In this document: positions 8,442 through 17,745 of the stretch, piece after piece
How positions within the stretch are numbered: position 1 is the stretch's first letter
How the letters are laid out: each line of letters opens with the position of its first letter
Source of the DNA: Clostridiales bacterium
GTDB lineage: Bacteria > Bacillota > Clostridia > Saccharofermentanales > Saccharofermentanaceae
Reading direction: 5' to 3'
Length of the DNA stretch: 64,000 nt
Assembly (NCBI GenBank): GCA_017551625.1
Contig: JAFZLF010000038.1
Coordinates: forward strand, 1 to 64,000
Program-made: the position numbers and the translations under genes
Notes under the pieces: model-generated
Database searches by the model: none
Told to the model about the DNA's origin: nothing
The model's input: only the letters and a program-made list of their open reading frames with translations

Positions 8442-9550
8442 CGGACATGAGGATCAGACCTTTTTCTGCCTGGACGTATATCCGGAACAATAAGCCCAGA
8501 TCGCTGGTGCTTCTGCTGATGATGTCTTTCATCACGGTGTGCTTTATCGGCGGTATGTATGTGGACAATCCGCTCGAGACTTTCCGCGTGTCGAAGTCCG
8601 AATCAGACCGGTATATGCGTATTACTACCAGGAACAGCAGTAATGACGCTATAGATGAGTACAGGAAAATGAGTGCGGAACTGGAAGAACAGCTTCCGGA
8701 GGAAGCCAGAGAGATCCTCTATATCAATACGAGGTATTTCAGTTTCGAGACGATCATGCTCTTTGACTGCCAGATCGACGGTTTCCTCTTCAAGAGCGAG
8801 GAAGATTTCGAGATCTTCAAGCAGCGAACACATCTGATCCCTGATGATGTTGTCCTCCACGATCATGAACTTCTCATGAGCGAACAACTGGCCAATAGTG
8901 AGAACCTTACAGTCGGCCAGCCAATCGCTTCCGGTTCGTACTTCACCCTGGCGAAGACATTTGACGGCGAAGGCATGCGTGTGTACGGGATCGCGGAAAC
9001 AGAATATACGAATGATATCCTTGTCCTGAGTAATGACGGAGTCTGTGATCAGAAACTCCATGACGATCTGAACCGTGTGGCTGCGGAGCTATCGCGAAAG
9101 TATCCGCAGGTGGCGTTTGAGACGGCGGGGATGTATCTGGCAGAAGTGGAGCAGGAGATGGGATTCATGTATTACATCTTCGCCGCCGCTGTCGTTCTTC
9201 TGGCGGTGGTCCTCCTGGTGACGATCAATGCGGTCTTTACTGCGGCATATGACAAGAGAAAACACGAGTTTGCGATCTACAAGGCGCTGGGCTATACTGA
9301 CGGACAGATCTTCCGGAAAGTGGCCTCGGAGGTGCTGATACTGAATCTGGGCGCGTTCCTCTTCGGCATGCTGGTGAACGTGGGGTTGATCGTCGTGCTG
9401 AACCAGTGCTTCTGGTCAGAAGGATATCACTTCTACCGTGTGACGAAAACAGCAGTGCTGGGAACGGTGATCACCGAGGCGCTGATCGTCATCACCATCA
9501 TCTTCCTCAACTGGCATAAGGTAAGAAAGTGCGAGGTGACAGAGGAGTGA
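8438..9550 (+). CDS. ABC exporter permease, FtsX/MacB type (second)
   Basis: 370 residues. One N-terminal helix, an extracytoplasmic domain of about 200 residues, then three helices near residues 240-365 form the FtsX-like layout. The start ATG overlaps the ATPase stop as ATGA, which indicates translational coupling. It is paralogous to the permease at 6589. Its stop TGA (8-nt context TGATCA at 9548-9553) directly abuts the stop of the opposing pyrophosphatase gene, so there is no intergenic base between the two. Confidence 0.85.
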   Translation: MTDMRIRPFSAWTYIRNNKPRSLVLLLMMSFITVCFIGGMYVDNPLETFRVSKSESDRYMRITTRNSSNDAIDEYRKMSAELEEQLPEEAREILYINTRYFSFETIMLFDCQIDGFLFKSEEDFEIFKQRTHLIPDDVVLHDHELLMSEQLANSENLTVGQPIASGSYFTLAKTFDGEGMRVYGIAETEYTNDILVLSNDGVCDQKLHDDLNRVAAELSRKYPQVAFETAGMYLAEVEQEMGFMYYIFAAAVVLLAVVLLVTINAVFTAAYDKRKHEFAIYKALGYTDGQIFRKVASEVLILNLGAFLFGMLVNVGLIVVLNQCFWSEGYHFYRVTKTAVLGTVITEALIVITIIFLNWHKVRKCEVTEE

Positions 9551-11164
9551 TCAGCCCCAGAGTGCAGTGAGCATCGGGATGATCTGCTTCTTTCTGGACA
9601 TGACGCCCGGAAGGAATACGTGATTGTCCTTCGGCTCGACGTTGAAGGCGAAACGGATGGTGTCATCGTCGCCGACGTAGAGAAGTTCGGTACCTTCCTG
9701 CAGGACGTCGGTGAGCATCAGGATCACGAAGTCATAGCCGCGCTCGGTGCGGAGCGTATTCATGTGGTTGATGAACTCGTCTTTTCTGTCGAGCATCTTG
9801 AAAGAATCGATGCATACGATCTGCGCGACACCGAGAGTATGCTCGGCGATGTGGAATTCTTTGAAATCGGACTTCATGAGTTCCTCGACGGACTTCGTGT
9901 CGAAGGACGCGTTGAAGAGGTCGTGTCCCAGCTCGTCGATGCTGACACCGGCGATTCGCGCGAGACGCTCCGCCATCGCGATATCTCTCTGCGTGCAGGT
10001 CGGGGACTTAAACATAACGGTATCCGAGAGGATCGCCGCGCACATCAGGCCTGCCATCTTCGGAGAGGGCATGACGCCGTTTTCCTGATACAGTTCCGTG
10101 ATGATCGTCGTCGTGCTGCCTACGATCTCGTTTCTCATGGCGATCGGCTGCGTGGTCTGGATATCCGCGAGGCGGTGGTGGTCGATGATCGCTAAGATCT
10201 CAGCCTGTTCGAGTCCGGGAACAGCCTGCGCGAGCTCGTTGTGGTCGACCAGTACGACCTTCTTTCTTCTCGGACGCAGGAGGTGGAATCTCGCGAGCGT
10301 ACCGATGACCTTATTGTTCTCGTCAAGGACGGGGTAACTTCTGAAGCGGCTCTTCAGTACGACCTCTTTTACATCGTCGATATAGTCGTCCAGATGGAAA
10401 CACTGGATATCTCCGGTGTAGCAGGCGCGCGAGATAGGAAGCGCCTGATAGATGTGCATGGCAACTTTGCCTGCGTCAAATGGTGTGGAGATCACGCATG
10501 TGGAGCAGGTTTTTCCTGAAAACCAGGAAGGATCGACATCGGTCTGGCAGAGGATCAGACAGTTGACGCCAATCTCTAGAGCGCGCTTGACCATATCCGG
10601 CTGGTTGCCACAGAGGACGATGCTGTCTTTGCTCGTGAACAGGAGATTTTCGTTGTTCTGCGGCAGTGCGATGCAGATCTCGCCGGAAATCGCATCAGCC
10701 GTCATGTCGCATTCGTTAACGATCCGTCCTTCCAGCACGCTGATGAGGTTAAAGAGCGGTACATCGTCGATGCGCGGGTTCTGGATCGTCTCCATGTTAT
10801 AGGAGGCGATATCGCCGGATGAAAGCGTCCCGTATAGCGTTCCGTCGTCGTTGATGACGGGGATGACCGAGATCTTCTCTTCGGACATCGTGTGCCAGGC
10901 TTTATCGAGTGTGACCGAGGAGTGAAGTGCCGGAGGAGTATCGAAGTCGAGATCCTTGACCTGGGTCCTCACGTCGCGAAGACGGACCGGCGTCTCGAAT
11001 CCGAATCTGGCAAGCATACGCTTGGTCTCGTCACTTAGGTGGTCGAGTCTTGCGGCGGTGTAGTCCTGCTCGCCGAGCGCGTGCTTCAGCGCCGCGTATG
11101 CCATGGCGGAGACCACGGTATCGGTATCCGGATTCTTATGACCTACAACATAAATCTCACTCAT
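9551..11164 (-). CDS. ppaC: Manganese-dependent inorganic pyrophosphatase with CBS/DRTGG regulatory insert
   Basis: Hydrolyses cytoplasmic pyrophosphate (family II, DHH superfamily). At 537 residues it is longer than the plain enzyme (about 310) and fits the CBS-domain subfamily, in which adenine nucleotides regulate activity. Visible motifs are GHKNPDTDTV (metal ligands), a CBS-DRTGG-CBS-like insert between roughly residues 65 and 300, VDHNE, IIDHH, and the C-terminal SRKKQ phosphate-binding motif. ATG at 11164 is chosen because homology begins at MSEIYVVGHK; an upstream extension of 26 codons has no family match. The gene lies downstream of the GH43 gene on the same strand, with a 90-nt gap. 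Confidence 0.93.
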   Translation of the reverse strand: MSEIYVVGHKNPDTDTVVSAMAYAALKHALGEQDYTAARLDHLSDETKRMLARFGFETPVRLRDVRTQVKDLDFDTPPALHSSVTLDKAWHTMSEEKISVIPVINDDGTLYGTLSSGDIASYNMETIQNPRIDDVPLFNLISVLEGRIVNECDMTADAISGEICIALPQNNENLLFTSKDSIVLCGNQPDMVKRALEIGVNCLILCQTDVDPSWFSGKTCSTCVISTPFDAGKVAMHIYQALPISRACYTGDIQCFHLDDYIDDVKEVVLKSRFRSYPVLDENNKVIGTLARFHLLRPRRKKVVLVDHNELAQAVPGLEQAEILAIIDHHRLADIQTTQPIAMRNEIVGSTTTIITELYQENGVMPSPKMAGLMCAAILSDTVMFKSPTCTQRDIAMAERLARIAGVSIDELGHDLFNASFDTKSVEELMKSDFKEFHIAEHTLGVAQIVCIDSFKMLDRKDEFINHMNTLRTERGYDFVILMLTDVLQEGTELLYVGDDDTIRFAFNVEPKDNHVFLPGVMSRKKQIIPMLTALWG

Positions 11165-11254
11165 CTGAGTTACCCTCGTTTTTTCTGAAATTTTCTTCTT
11201 CAAAAGCACTGTCGCCGAGACTTCTTTTGTTTCCCACGGCATCGCGCGAAGCGC

Positions 11255-12739
11255 TTAGACCTGTAAGACGAAACCGTAGAAATCGAAGAGATTTCTGCCG
11301 TCCATGTAGTGACCGCCCCATCCCTTGTAGCGTCCTTCCATGAGGAAGTAGATGGCGTGCTTGCCGGTAAGGCCTTCGACGGTTGCAGTTACGATGCTTG
11401 CATTAGAAGAGAAGTCGGCGCAGCCGATCTCGTGTCCTTCACGGGATAGACCGAACTTGCCTGTATATTCAGGTGTGGAGAACTCCTCGAGGAGCTTTCT
11501 GCTGAAACCATATACCTTAGAGGAAGCATCTTCGCGTGCGGCCTTCTTTGCCTCGGCATCCGGCTCGTCGGGGAAGATCGGACGGGCATATTCCTTTACG
11601 GCATCCATCGGAACGCCGTCGGCGAAGATGTGGATCTTGCCGCTCATGTAGCAGTTGCTAAGCTTGATGACACACTTCATCTCGGAGCCGGAGTGCTCGC
11701 CGAAATCGAAATACTTAAAGCCGATGACCGAACCGTCGGAGATCTTTGTGATGCACTGGTCGAAAGGCGTTCTTTCTGTGATCGTGGCGCCGTTTGTAAG
11801 AACACAGGCCATCTGCGGATTCGTCGGACGGTAAGGATTCAGGATGTCCTCGAATCCCTGAGAAGTCATCTCGGCCTGGGTAAATGTGCCGTCTTCGTTG
11901 AGAGTAAGCTTATCGGCACAGCCGACACGGCTCATGATGGAACCGTTCGTCATCTTGTGGTAGAAGATGTACCACTGGTCGCCGACCTTACCGACGGAAC
12001 CGTGATCGTTTCCGCCCGGATAGTCACAGCCGGAATCCACGAGCGTGCCCTTAAATTCGAAGGGCCCCGTCGGGGAATCGGATACGGCATAGACCAGCTG
12101 GCTCGTGGGTTCGGCGGAAGAATAGATCATGTAGTACTTGCCGTTGATCTTTCTCGGGGAGCACGCCTCGAAGAAATAAAACGGCGCGGTGTTCGGGATG
12201 ATGTCTCTCTTGAAAGAGCCGTCGATCACTTCGTACATGTTATCGGGATTGACCTCGAACATGTAGGATCTGAGGAAACCGCAGTAGACATAGACGCGTC
12301 CGTCATCGTCGACGAGTGTGCCCGGATCGATGAAGATACCACCATCCGGGTGGTTCTCGATATTGTGCTTATAACGCGAGAGAAGCTTGAACGGGCCTTC
12401 CGGCTTATCCGCGACAGCGACGCAGCCGGGCGCATTCTGGATGTAAGCGTAGAGATAGTATTTGCCGTCCTTTTCGACGACGTCCGGCGCGAAGAGACGG
12501 CCATCCGTCCAGTCCGTATCAGAAGGGTGACCCGGGAAATCACGTGTGGCAAAAGCGATGCCGTGGGAGGTCCAGTTTGTCGGGTCGGATACCGGAGCGG
12601 ACCAGACCTTCAGGCAGAAGTCGCAGAATTCGTCAGTGTCGGCATTGTCGTGTGAACCGTAGATATAGACGCGGTCGCCGAAGATACGGGGCTCTCCGTC
12701 CGGGATGTGTTCCCACATGGGAAGATAAGGATTGGCCAT
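11255..12739 (-). CDS. Glycoside hydrolase family 43 protein
   Basis: 494 residues, with a five-bladed beta-propeller GH43 domain (about residues 1-300) followed by a beta-sandwich region. The N-terminal segment reads GEPRIFGDRVYIYGSHD, the middle IDPGTLVDDDGRVY carries the pKa-tuning aspartate region, and FFEACSPRK holds the likely acid glutamate. Family members are beta-xylosidases or alpha-L-arabinofuranosidases. No signal peptide is seen, so it probably acts inside the cell on imported oligosaccharides. The RBS AAAGGAGA lies 7 nt before the start. The canonical catalytic aspartate of the ADP motif is replaced here by GEP, as I recall for one clostridial GH43 subgroup, so substrate and activity need care. 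Confidence 0.85.
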   Translation of the reverse strand: MANPYLPMWEHIPDGEPRIFGDRVYIYGSHDNADTDEFCDFCLKVWSAPVSDPTNWTSHGIAFATRDFPGHPSDTDWTDGRLFAPDVVEKDGKYYLYAYIQNAPGCVAVADKPEGPFKLLSRYKHNIENHPDGGIFIDPGTLVDDDGRVYVYCGFLRSYMFEVNPDNMYEVIDGSFKRDIIPNTAPFYFFEACSPRKINGKYYMIYSSAEPTSQLVYAVSDSPTGPFEFKGTLVDSGCDYPGGNDHGSVGKVGDQWYIFYHKMTNGSIMSRVGCADKLTLNEDGTFTQAEMTSQGFEDILNPYRPTNPQMACVLTNGATITERTPFDQCITKISDGSVIGFKYFDFGEHSGSEMKCVIKLSNCYMSGKIHIFADGVPMDAVKEYARPIFPDEPDAEAKKAAREDASSKVYGFSRKLLEEFSTPEYTGKFGLSREGHEIGCADFSSNASIVTATVEGLTGKHAIYFLMEGRYKGWGGHYMDGRNLFDFYGFVLQV

Positions 12740-12887
12740 AGTGATTCTCCTTTGCAGCAGGAAGAGCGGTGGCAGTCCTCCGCCGGCTCTCCCCCAAATT
12801 GATAACGATCAGCACGGACGGTGCCGATGCAGACATATTATAGCAAATCCTAAGAAACAAATGTACATCCGACGAAGAAACAGATGC

Positions 12888-12893
12888 TATAAT
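12888..12893 (+). promoter_or_regulatory. Candidate -10 box of the CmpB-like gene
   Basis: TATAAT at 12888-12893, about 27 nt before the start, in the 180-nt divergent gap between the GH43 gene and the next gene. No convincing -35 was found at 16-18 nt. Confidence 0.4.
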
Positions 12894-12919
12894 CAGAGAA
12901 GAAAGGCAGGTAATTGAAG

Positions 12920-13888
12920 ATGCATCTTTATCCGTTCACGGATGCATACGCCATGTTCTTCATCTACGCATTTATCGGCTGGATCGTGGAAGTGGTCTAC
13001 TATGGTTTTGAAGAGGGAAAGTTCATCAACAGGGGCTTTCTCAATGGTCCGCTGTGCCCCGTGTACGGGATCGGCTTCTATGGAGTTATCCTTCTTCTGG
13101 AGCGTCTCTCCTACAATTTCTTCCTGCTGTTCTTCGGCTCGATGGTCATCTGTACCTTCGTCGAGTTCTGGGCGGGCTTTATCCTCCTGAAGATCTTCGA
13201 CCTGCGATGGTGGGATTACCGAAATGAAAAATACAATTTCATGGGCCTGATCTGCCCGAAGTTTTCGATGTACTGGGGCATCGCCTGTTCGCTCGGCATG
13301 TTTGTCCTTCATCCGACTGTGCTGTGGATCCTCGGGAAAACCCCGGATGTCCTTCAAATCGTGCTTCTGTGTGTCTTTACCGCGATATTGATCAGCGACC
13401 TGATCACGACGGTGCTGGCGATCATCGGCTTCAAGAAGCGCCTCGGCTTCATCACCGGGATCTCCGGCGAGATGAAGGCGCTCTCCGACAGGATCGGCGG
13501 CAGTATCTACGGACGCGTGGACACGGTCAGGACGAAGAGCCAGCCGGCGTTGGAGAACTACGGCGTCTGGCGGACTGTGTATAACGAACACCGTAAGGAA
13601 GAGCGCGACCTGGCCAGGAAGCACAGGGCCGAGGAAAAAGCACTGTTCGGGGAGCTGTTCCCGAAGATGGATCCTTCTTCGATCCACCCGAGAGAGGCGA
13701 TCGCTGCGCGTGTGTCCTCTGCGGTCAAGTCCCTGAAAGCGCCGGAACGACGGATCCTGCGGACGGTCTACACGAATGTGGGTGAGCACGGAAAGACCGC
13801 CTTTGACAACCTTACGAAGCTGTTCCCGTTCTCGAAGAGACCGGAGGGAGAGGGTCCTTCAGATGAGGAAAGTCTGACCGAAGAGTAG
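12920..13888 (+). CDS. Membrane protein of the putative ABC-transporter permease family (PF06541, CmpB)
   Basis: 322 residues. About five to six hydrophobic segments lie in residues 8-185, with family motifs GWIVEVVYYGFEEGKFINRG, GPLCPVYGIG and WWDYRNEKYNFMGLICPKFS. A charged cytoplasmic tail (about 200-322) is rich in Lys, Arg and Glu. ATG 12920 is preferred to TTG 12914 because AGGCAGG then has a 9-nt spacing. The family is named after an ABC transporter type but its function is unproven. No partner ATPase is adjacent. Confidence 0.75.
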   Translation: MHLYPFTDAYAMFFIYAFIGWIVEVVYYGFEEGKFINRGFLNGPLCPVYGIGFYGVILLLERLSYNFFLLFFGSMVICTFVEFWAGFILLKIFDLRWWDYRNEKYNFMGLICPKFSMYWGIACSLGMFVLHPTVLWILGKTPDVLQIVLLCVFTAILISDLITTVLAIIGFKKRLGFITGISGEMKALSDRIGGSIYGRVDTVRTKSQPALENYGVWRTVYNEHRKEERDLARKHRAEEKALFGELFPKMDPSSIHPREAIAARVSSAVKSLKAPERRILRTVYTNVGEHGKTAFDNLTKLFPFSKRPEGEGPSDEESLTEE

Positions 13889-14057
13889 ATGAACCGGTGG
13901 CGGCCTTCTCCGGGGATTGCATAACGACGCGACTTTTTGCGTGTTTTTCCACCTTTCAAACTTTATTTATATATCGATGTGTGGTATCCTAAACGCAGTA
14001 TGGGATTTTGCGGCGCGGCTTGCTGCGTGCGATTTCTCACTTTAAGGGAACGAGAGC

Positions 14058-15017
14058 ATGAAACACATCTTCATCATCAATCCGCGTGCCGGTAAAGAGA
14101 AAGAGAATATCTCGGTACATGTGCGTTCATATATTGCTTCCCATCCGGAGCTCGGCGCGCTGGTATTCAACACGGAATACTGCGGCCATGAGACCGTGCT
14201 CGTCGGCAGGCTCTGCCACATCTTCGAGGACGAGACGATCCGCCTTTATATCTGCGGCGGCTCCGGCACGCTCTGCCGCGCGATCTGCGGCATCCCGAAT
14301 TTTGCGCTGGTGGAGGTGGCCTTCTTCCCGTGTGGCATCACGAACGATATCCTGAAGGTGTTCGAAGGGGAGGAAGCTCCGTTTCGTGACCTCTCTGCGC
14401 TGGTCGACGGGACTCCGATGTATCTCGACCTTCTCGATTTCGGCAAGGGAAAAGCACTGAATTTCTGTTCGTCCGGTTATGTCGCCAAGGTCGCGTCCGA
14501 TGTGAACAGCCTGGCCAGATGGTCGATCGCGGGTACGAGGATCCCGTATTTTCTGTCGATCGTACGGAACAGTTTCTCCCTTCTCAGCTCTCACTACATG
14601 ATGACCTCGGACGGGACCGATGTGTCCGGTCATGAGACCTTTGTCATGGCACTGAACGGGACCACCTTCGGCGGTTCCTTTACACCGATGCGCAGCGTCT
14701 GTCCCGTGAACGGCAAGATGAAACTTCTGATGTACGATTCCTCGTCGTTCTTCTCGATCTTGCCGAGTGCCCGCGCGATCGAAAAGGGTGAGCTCTTTAA
14801 ACTCGGTAAAAATGTCCGCATGCTGGAGTGCTCCGAACTGACGATGGGTATGCCGGAAAACCGTAAGATGTATTTTACGGCCGACGGTGAGATGTTCGAG
14901 ATGGGTGATAAACAAAACAGTGTGACGATACGCGTGATGCCGGCGTCGCTGAAGTTCGTCCTGCCTTCGGGTGTGGCGCTTAAGACACAGTGCAGAGAGG
15001 CGGAAGAGGGAGAGTAG
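14058..15017 (+). CDS. Diacylglycerol/lipid kinase family protein with variant nucleotide motif
   Basis: 319 residues, normal for YegS/DgkB-like lipid kinases. It starts MKHIFIINPRAGKEKENI, the family's first motif. The nucleotide loop that is usually GGDGT reads GGSGT (about residues 74-78), so the conserved aspartate is replaced by serine. The later motif FFPCGITNDILK keeps the GxxND pattern. It may phosphorylate a lipid alcohol at the membrane, or may be an altered or inactive homologue. It sits one base before a hybrid histidine kinase gene (stop TAG 15015-15017, next ATG 15019), so it is probably in the same operon. Confidence 0.75.
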   Translation: MKHIFIINPRAGKEKENISVHVRSYIASHPELGALVFNTEYCGHETVLVGRLCHIFEDETIRLYICGGSGTLCRAICGIPNFALVEVAFFPCGITNDILKVFEGEEAPFRDLSALVDGTPMYLDLLDFGKGKALNFCSSGYVAKVASDVNSLARWSIAGTRIPYFLSIVRNSFSLLSSHYMMTSDGTDVSGHETFVMALNGTTFGGSFTPMRSVCPVNGKMKLLMYDSSSFFSILPSARAIEKGELFKLGKNVRMLECSELTMGMPENRKMYFTADGEMFEMGDKQNSVTIRVMPASLKFVLPSGVALKTQCREAEEGE

Positions 15018-15018
15018 T

Positions 15019-17742
15019 ATGCTGCTGGAACAAAGAGATGCGCAGAAAATACTGATGCTGATCTACGTCGTCGTGTGCGGCTTCTTCCTGATCCTGTCCG
15101 CCAATGTCGAGACATATCCTGTGTTCTTCAATATTTTCTGTATCACGACGCCGATCGTCGCTTATCTGCTGACGCTTATCGCTAAGGATAACAGCCGTTT
15201 CCAGATGTACATGATGACGTCCTTTTTCCTGGCGATGGTGGTGCTGTACGGCATCATATACAGAAATCCGGGGACGCTGCAGGACGGCTTTATCACCGTC
15301 GCCTGTATCATCTCTTTGTACTTCGATTTCAGTGTGAACCTTTACTGTCTCGTCTTTACGGCGATGTACTATGCTTTCTGGATCATCTATGATTATTCGC
15401 TCCTGATCTCTTCGAGGTCGTCTCTGGAACTGATGGTACGTATCACGCTTCTCATTATCGCGCAGGTCTTCCTGATGGCGCTCGTCTCGGCGCTGAAGCG
15501 ATCGAGACAGACACTCGAGCAGAAGTCCCAGAGTACGGAAGATCTTCTGCAGATCGTCGAGATCAAGAAGAAGGATGCGGTGGCGGCCTCCCAGACGAAG
15601 GCGGACTTCCTCGCGAGTATGTCTCATGAGATCAGGACCCCGATGAATGCGATCGTCGGTATGACAGAGATGATCCTGCGTGAGGATATCAATCCCGCGG
15701 TGCGTGAGAACGCGAGAAATATCAAGAGCGCGGGCAATGCCCTTCTGGCGATCGTAAATGATATCCTCGACTTCAGTAAGATCGAATCGGGCAAGATGGA
15801 GATCATCAACGTCCGCTATCAGCTGACCTCGGTGATCAACGATATCATCAACATCATCACGGTCCGTATGCAGGATAAGAATCTGGATCTGGTGGTCAAT
15901 ATCGATCCGAAGATCCCGTCGGAGCTTGTCGGCGATGAGATCCGTATCCGCCAGATCCTCTTAAATCTTCTCAACAACGCCGTGAAGTTTACCTCTCAGG
16001 GATATATCCTTCTGAAGGTCTCTTTCCAGCCGGTCTCGAACGATATGTGTCTCCTGCACTTCGATGTGACCGATACCGGTATGGGTATCCGTCCGGAGGA
16101 TAAGGAACGTCTCTTCGGGAGCTTCCAGCGCCTCGACACAAGACAGAACCGCACCGTCGAGGGCACGGGCCTGGGTCTGTCGATCTGTAAGCGCCTCATG
16201 GATCTCATGGGCGGCACGATCTCCGTGGAGAGCGTCTATGGGCAGGGCAGTACTTTCTCCTTCGAGCTGCATCAGTATATCGCCAGGCAGAAACCTCTGG
16301 CGAGCATCCCGGATGCGAAGTCGCAGCATGTCCTGTATTTCGACGAGAAAGGCGTGTATCGTGATAACGCGAGAGCCGATCTGCAGCGCCTGGGCGTAAA
16401 TGCGAGATTCGCCTCGAAGATCAAGGATCTCGATCCGGCGTCCAATGCCGCCTATACGTATGTCTTCGTAAGTAAAACGATCTTCGATGAGCATGCGCAC
16501 GAACTGCGCGATTTCTGTAAGGAACACGGTAACCCGAAGATCGTCCTGATGTTTGATAAGAACGAGACGTCGTCCGGATATAAGGATGTACTTGTCGTAC
16601 GCCGTCCGGTCTATTCGGCGGTATTTGTCTCCGTCATCACGGAAAAACCGATCGATTCTCTCGATTCGGATGAATTCCAGGAGACCTTCATCGCGCCGGA
16701 GGCGAAGATCATGGTGGTCGACGATAATGCCGTTAACCTCAAGGTCGTGAAAGGCCTTCTCGAGCCGTATCAGATGCACGTGACGACAGCCGGGAGCGGT
16801 AAGGAGTGCCTGGAGATCCTAAAGTCGGGCGAGAGATTCGATGTCATTTACATGGACCACATGATGCCCGAGCTCGATGGTATCGATACGCTCCGTCTGA
16901 TCCGTAAGATGGAGGGGGAATACTTCCAGACGGTACCGGTCGTGGCTCTGACTGCCAATGCCGTAAGTGGCGTGCGTGAGATCTTCTTCCGCGAAGGCTT
17001 CCAGGATTACGTAAGTAAACCGATCGAACTTGCTCAGCTCGAGCACTCCCTGAAGAGTAATCTGCCGCCGGAGTATATCATCCGTAAGCAGCATACCGTC
17101 GCCACTGCGCCGCACTTCGGTGAGGGTGAAGTCCAGCTGCGCGGCGTCGACTGCAGAAGAGGTCTTCTCAACTGCGGAAATAACCTCAATAACTACATCA
17201 GCCTCCTGAAGGTCGTCTACGAAGACGGTATGCGTAAGATCGAGCGTCTCCGCGAACTGGCCGAGGCGAAGGACTACGGCGGATACGGAATCGAGGCGCA
17301 CGCCCTGAAGAGTGTCGCGGCATCGATCGGCGCGATGGAACTGTCGGAAATGGCGAAGGATCATGAATTTGCCAACTATGAGAACCGGTTCGCGTTTATC
17401 GATTCCAATTACGAGGAGCTGCTCTCGCGGTATCACTCTCTCCTGGATGATATCGGCCTGGAACTCCGTGCACGTGGCGTGCTGGAGTCAGCGGACGAGG
17501 CGGAAGAGGACAATTCCCCGAAGCCTGCGATCCCGAAGCAGGATTGGCTCGCTTCACTCAATCAGATCAAGGAAAGTATCGAGGATTTCGATTCCGATAC
17601 AGCGCTCGAGCGGATCGAGTGGCTCCTGGGCTTTGATATCACGCAGGAAGATGCCAAGGCACTGAAACGTACGAGAAATTATCTCAATGACTTCCAGTAT
17701 GACGAAGCCGTCGAGAATCTGAATAATCTTATAGGAGAATGA
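15019..17742 (+). CDS. Hybrid sensor histidine kinase with receiver and HPt domains
   Basis: 907 residues. About six membrane helices lie at residues 12-175, then a short coiled coil. The HisKA domain has phospho-acceptor SHEIRTPMNA (His near 202); the HATPase has N-box LNNAVKFTSQG, DTGMGI and GTGLGLS (about 300-430). Residues about 433-550 form a degenerate receiver without the phospho-aspartate. A true receiver at about 562-680 has VDDN, the aspartate in YMDHMMPELDG and the lysine in SKPIEL. An HPt domain has AHALKS near residue 760. The protein could run a full internal phosphorelay. It is directly followed by a GGDEF response regulator, its likely output. The stimulus is unknown. Confidence 0.92.
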   Translation: MLLEQRDAQKILMLIYVVVCGFFLILSANVETYPVFFNIFCITTPIVAYLLTLIAKDNSRFQMYMMTSFFLAMVVLYGIIYRNPGTLQDGFITVACIISLYFDFSVNLYCLVFTAMYYAFWIIYDYSLLISSRSSLELMVRITLLIIAQVFLMALVSALKRSRQTLEQKSQSTEDLLQIVEIKKKDAVAASQTKADFLASMSHEIRTPMNAIVGMTEMILREDINPAVRENARNIKSAGNALLAIVNDILDFSKIESGKMEIINVRYQLTSVINDIINIITVRMQDKNLDLVVNIDPKIPSELVGDEIRIRQILLNLLNNAVKFTSQGYILLKVSFQPVSNDMCLLHFDVTDTGMGIRPEDKERLFGSFQRLDTRQNRTVEGTGLGLSICKRLMDLMGGTISVESVYGQGSTFSFELHQYIARQKPLASIPDAKSQHVLYFDEKGVYRDNARADLQRLGVNARFASKIKDLDPASNAAYTYVFVSKTIFDEHAHELRDFCKEHGNPKIVLMFDKNETSSGYKDVLVVRRPVYSAVFVSVITEKPIDSLDSDEFQETFIAPEAKIMVVDDNAVNLKVVKGLLEPYQMHVTTAGSGKECLEILKSGERFDVIYMDHMMPELDGIDTLRLIRKMEGEYFQTVPVVALTANAVSGVREIFFREGFQDYVSKPIELAQLEHSLKSNLPPEYIIRKQHTVATAPHFGEGEVQLRGVDCRRGLLNCGNNLNNYISLLKVVYEDGMRKIERLRELAEAKDYGGYGIEAHALKSVAASIGAMELSEMAKDHEFANYENRFAFIDSNYEELLSRYHSLLDDIGLELRARGVLESADEAEEDNSPKPAIPKQDWLASLNQIKESIEDFDSDTALERIEWLLGFDITQEDAKALKRTRNYLNDFQYDEAVENLNNLIGE

Positions 17743-17745
17743 TTC

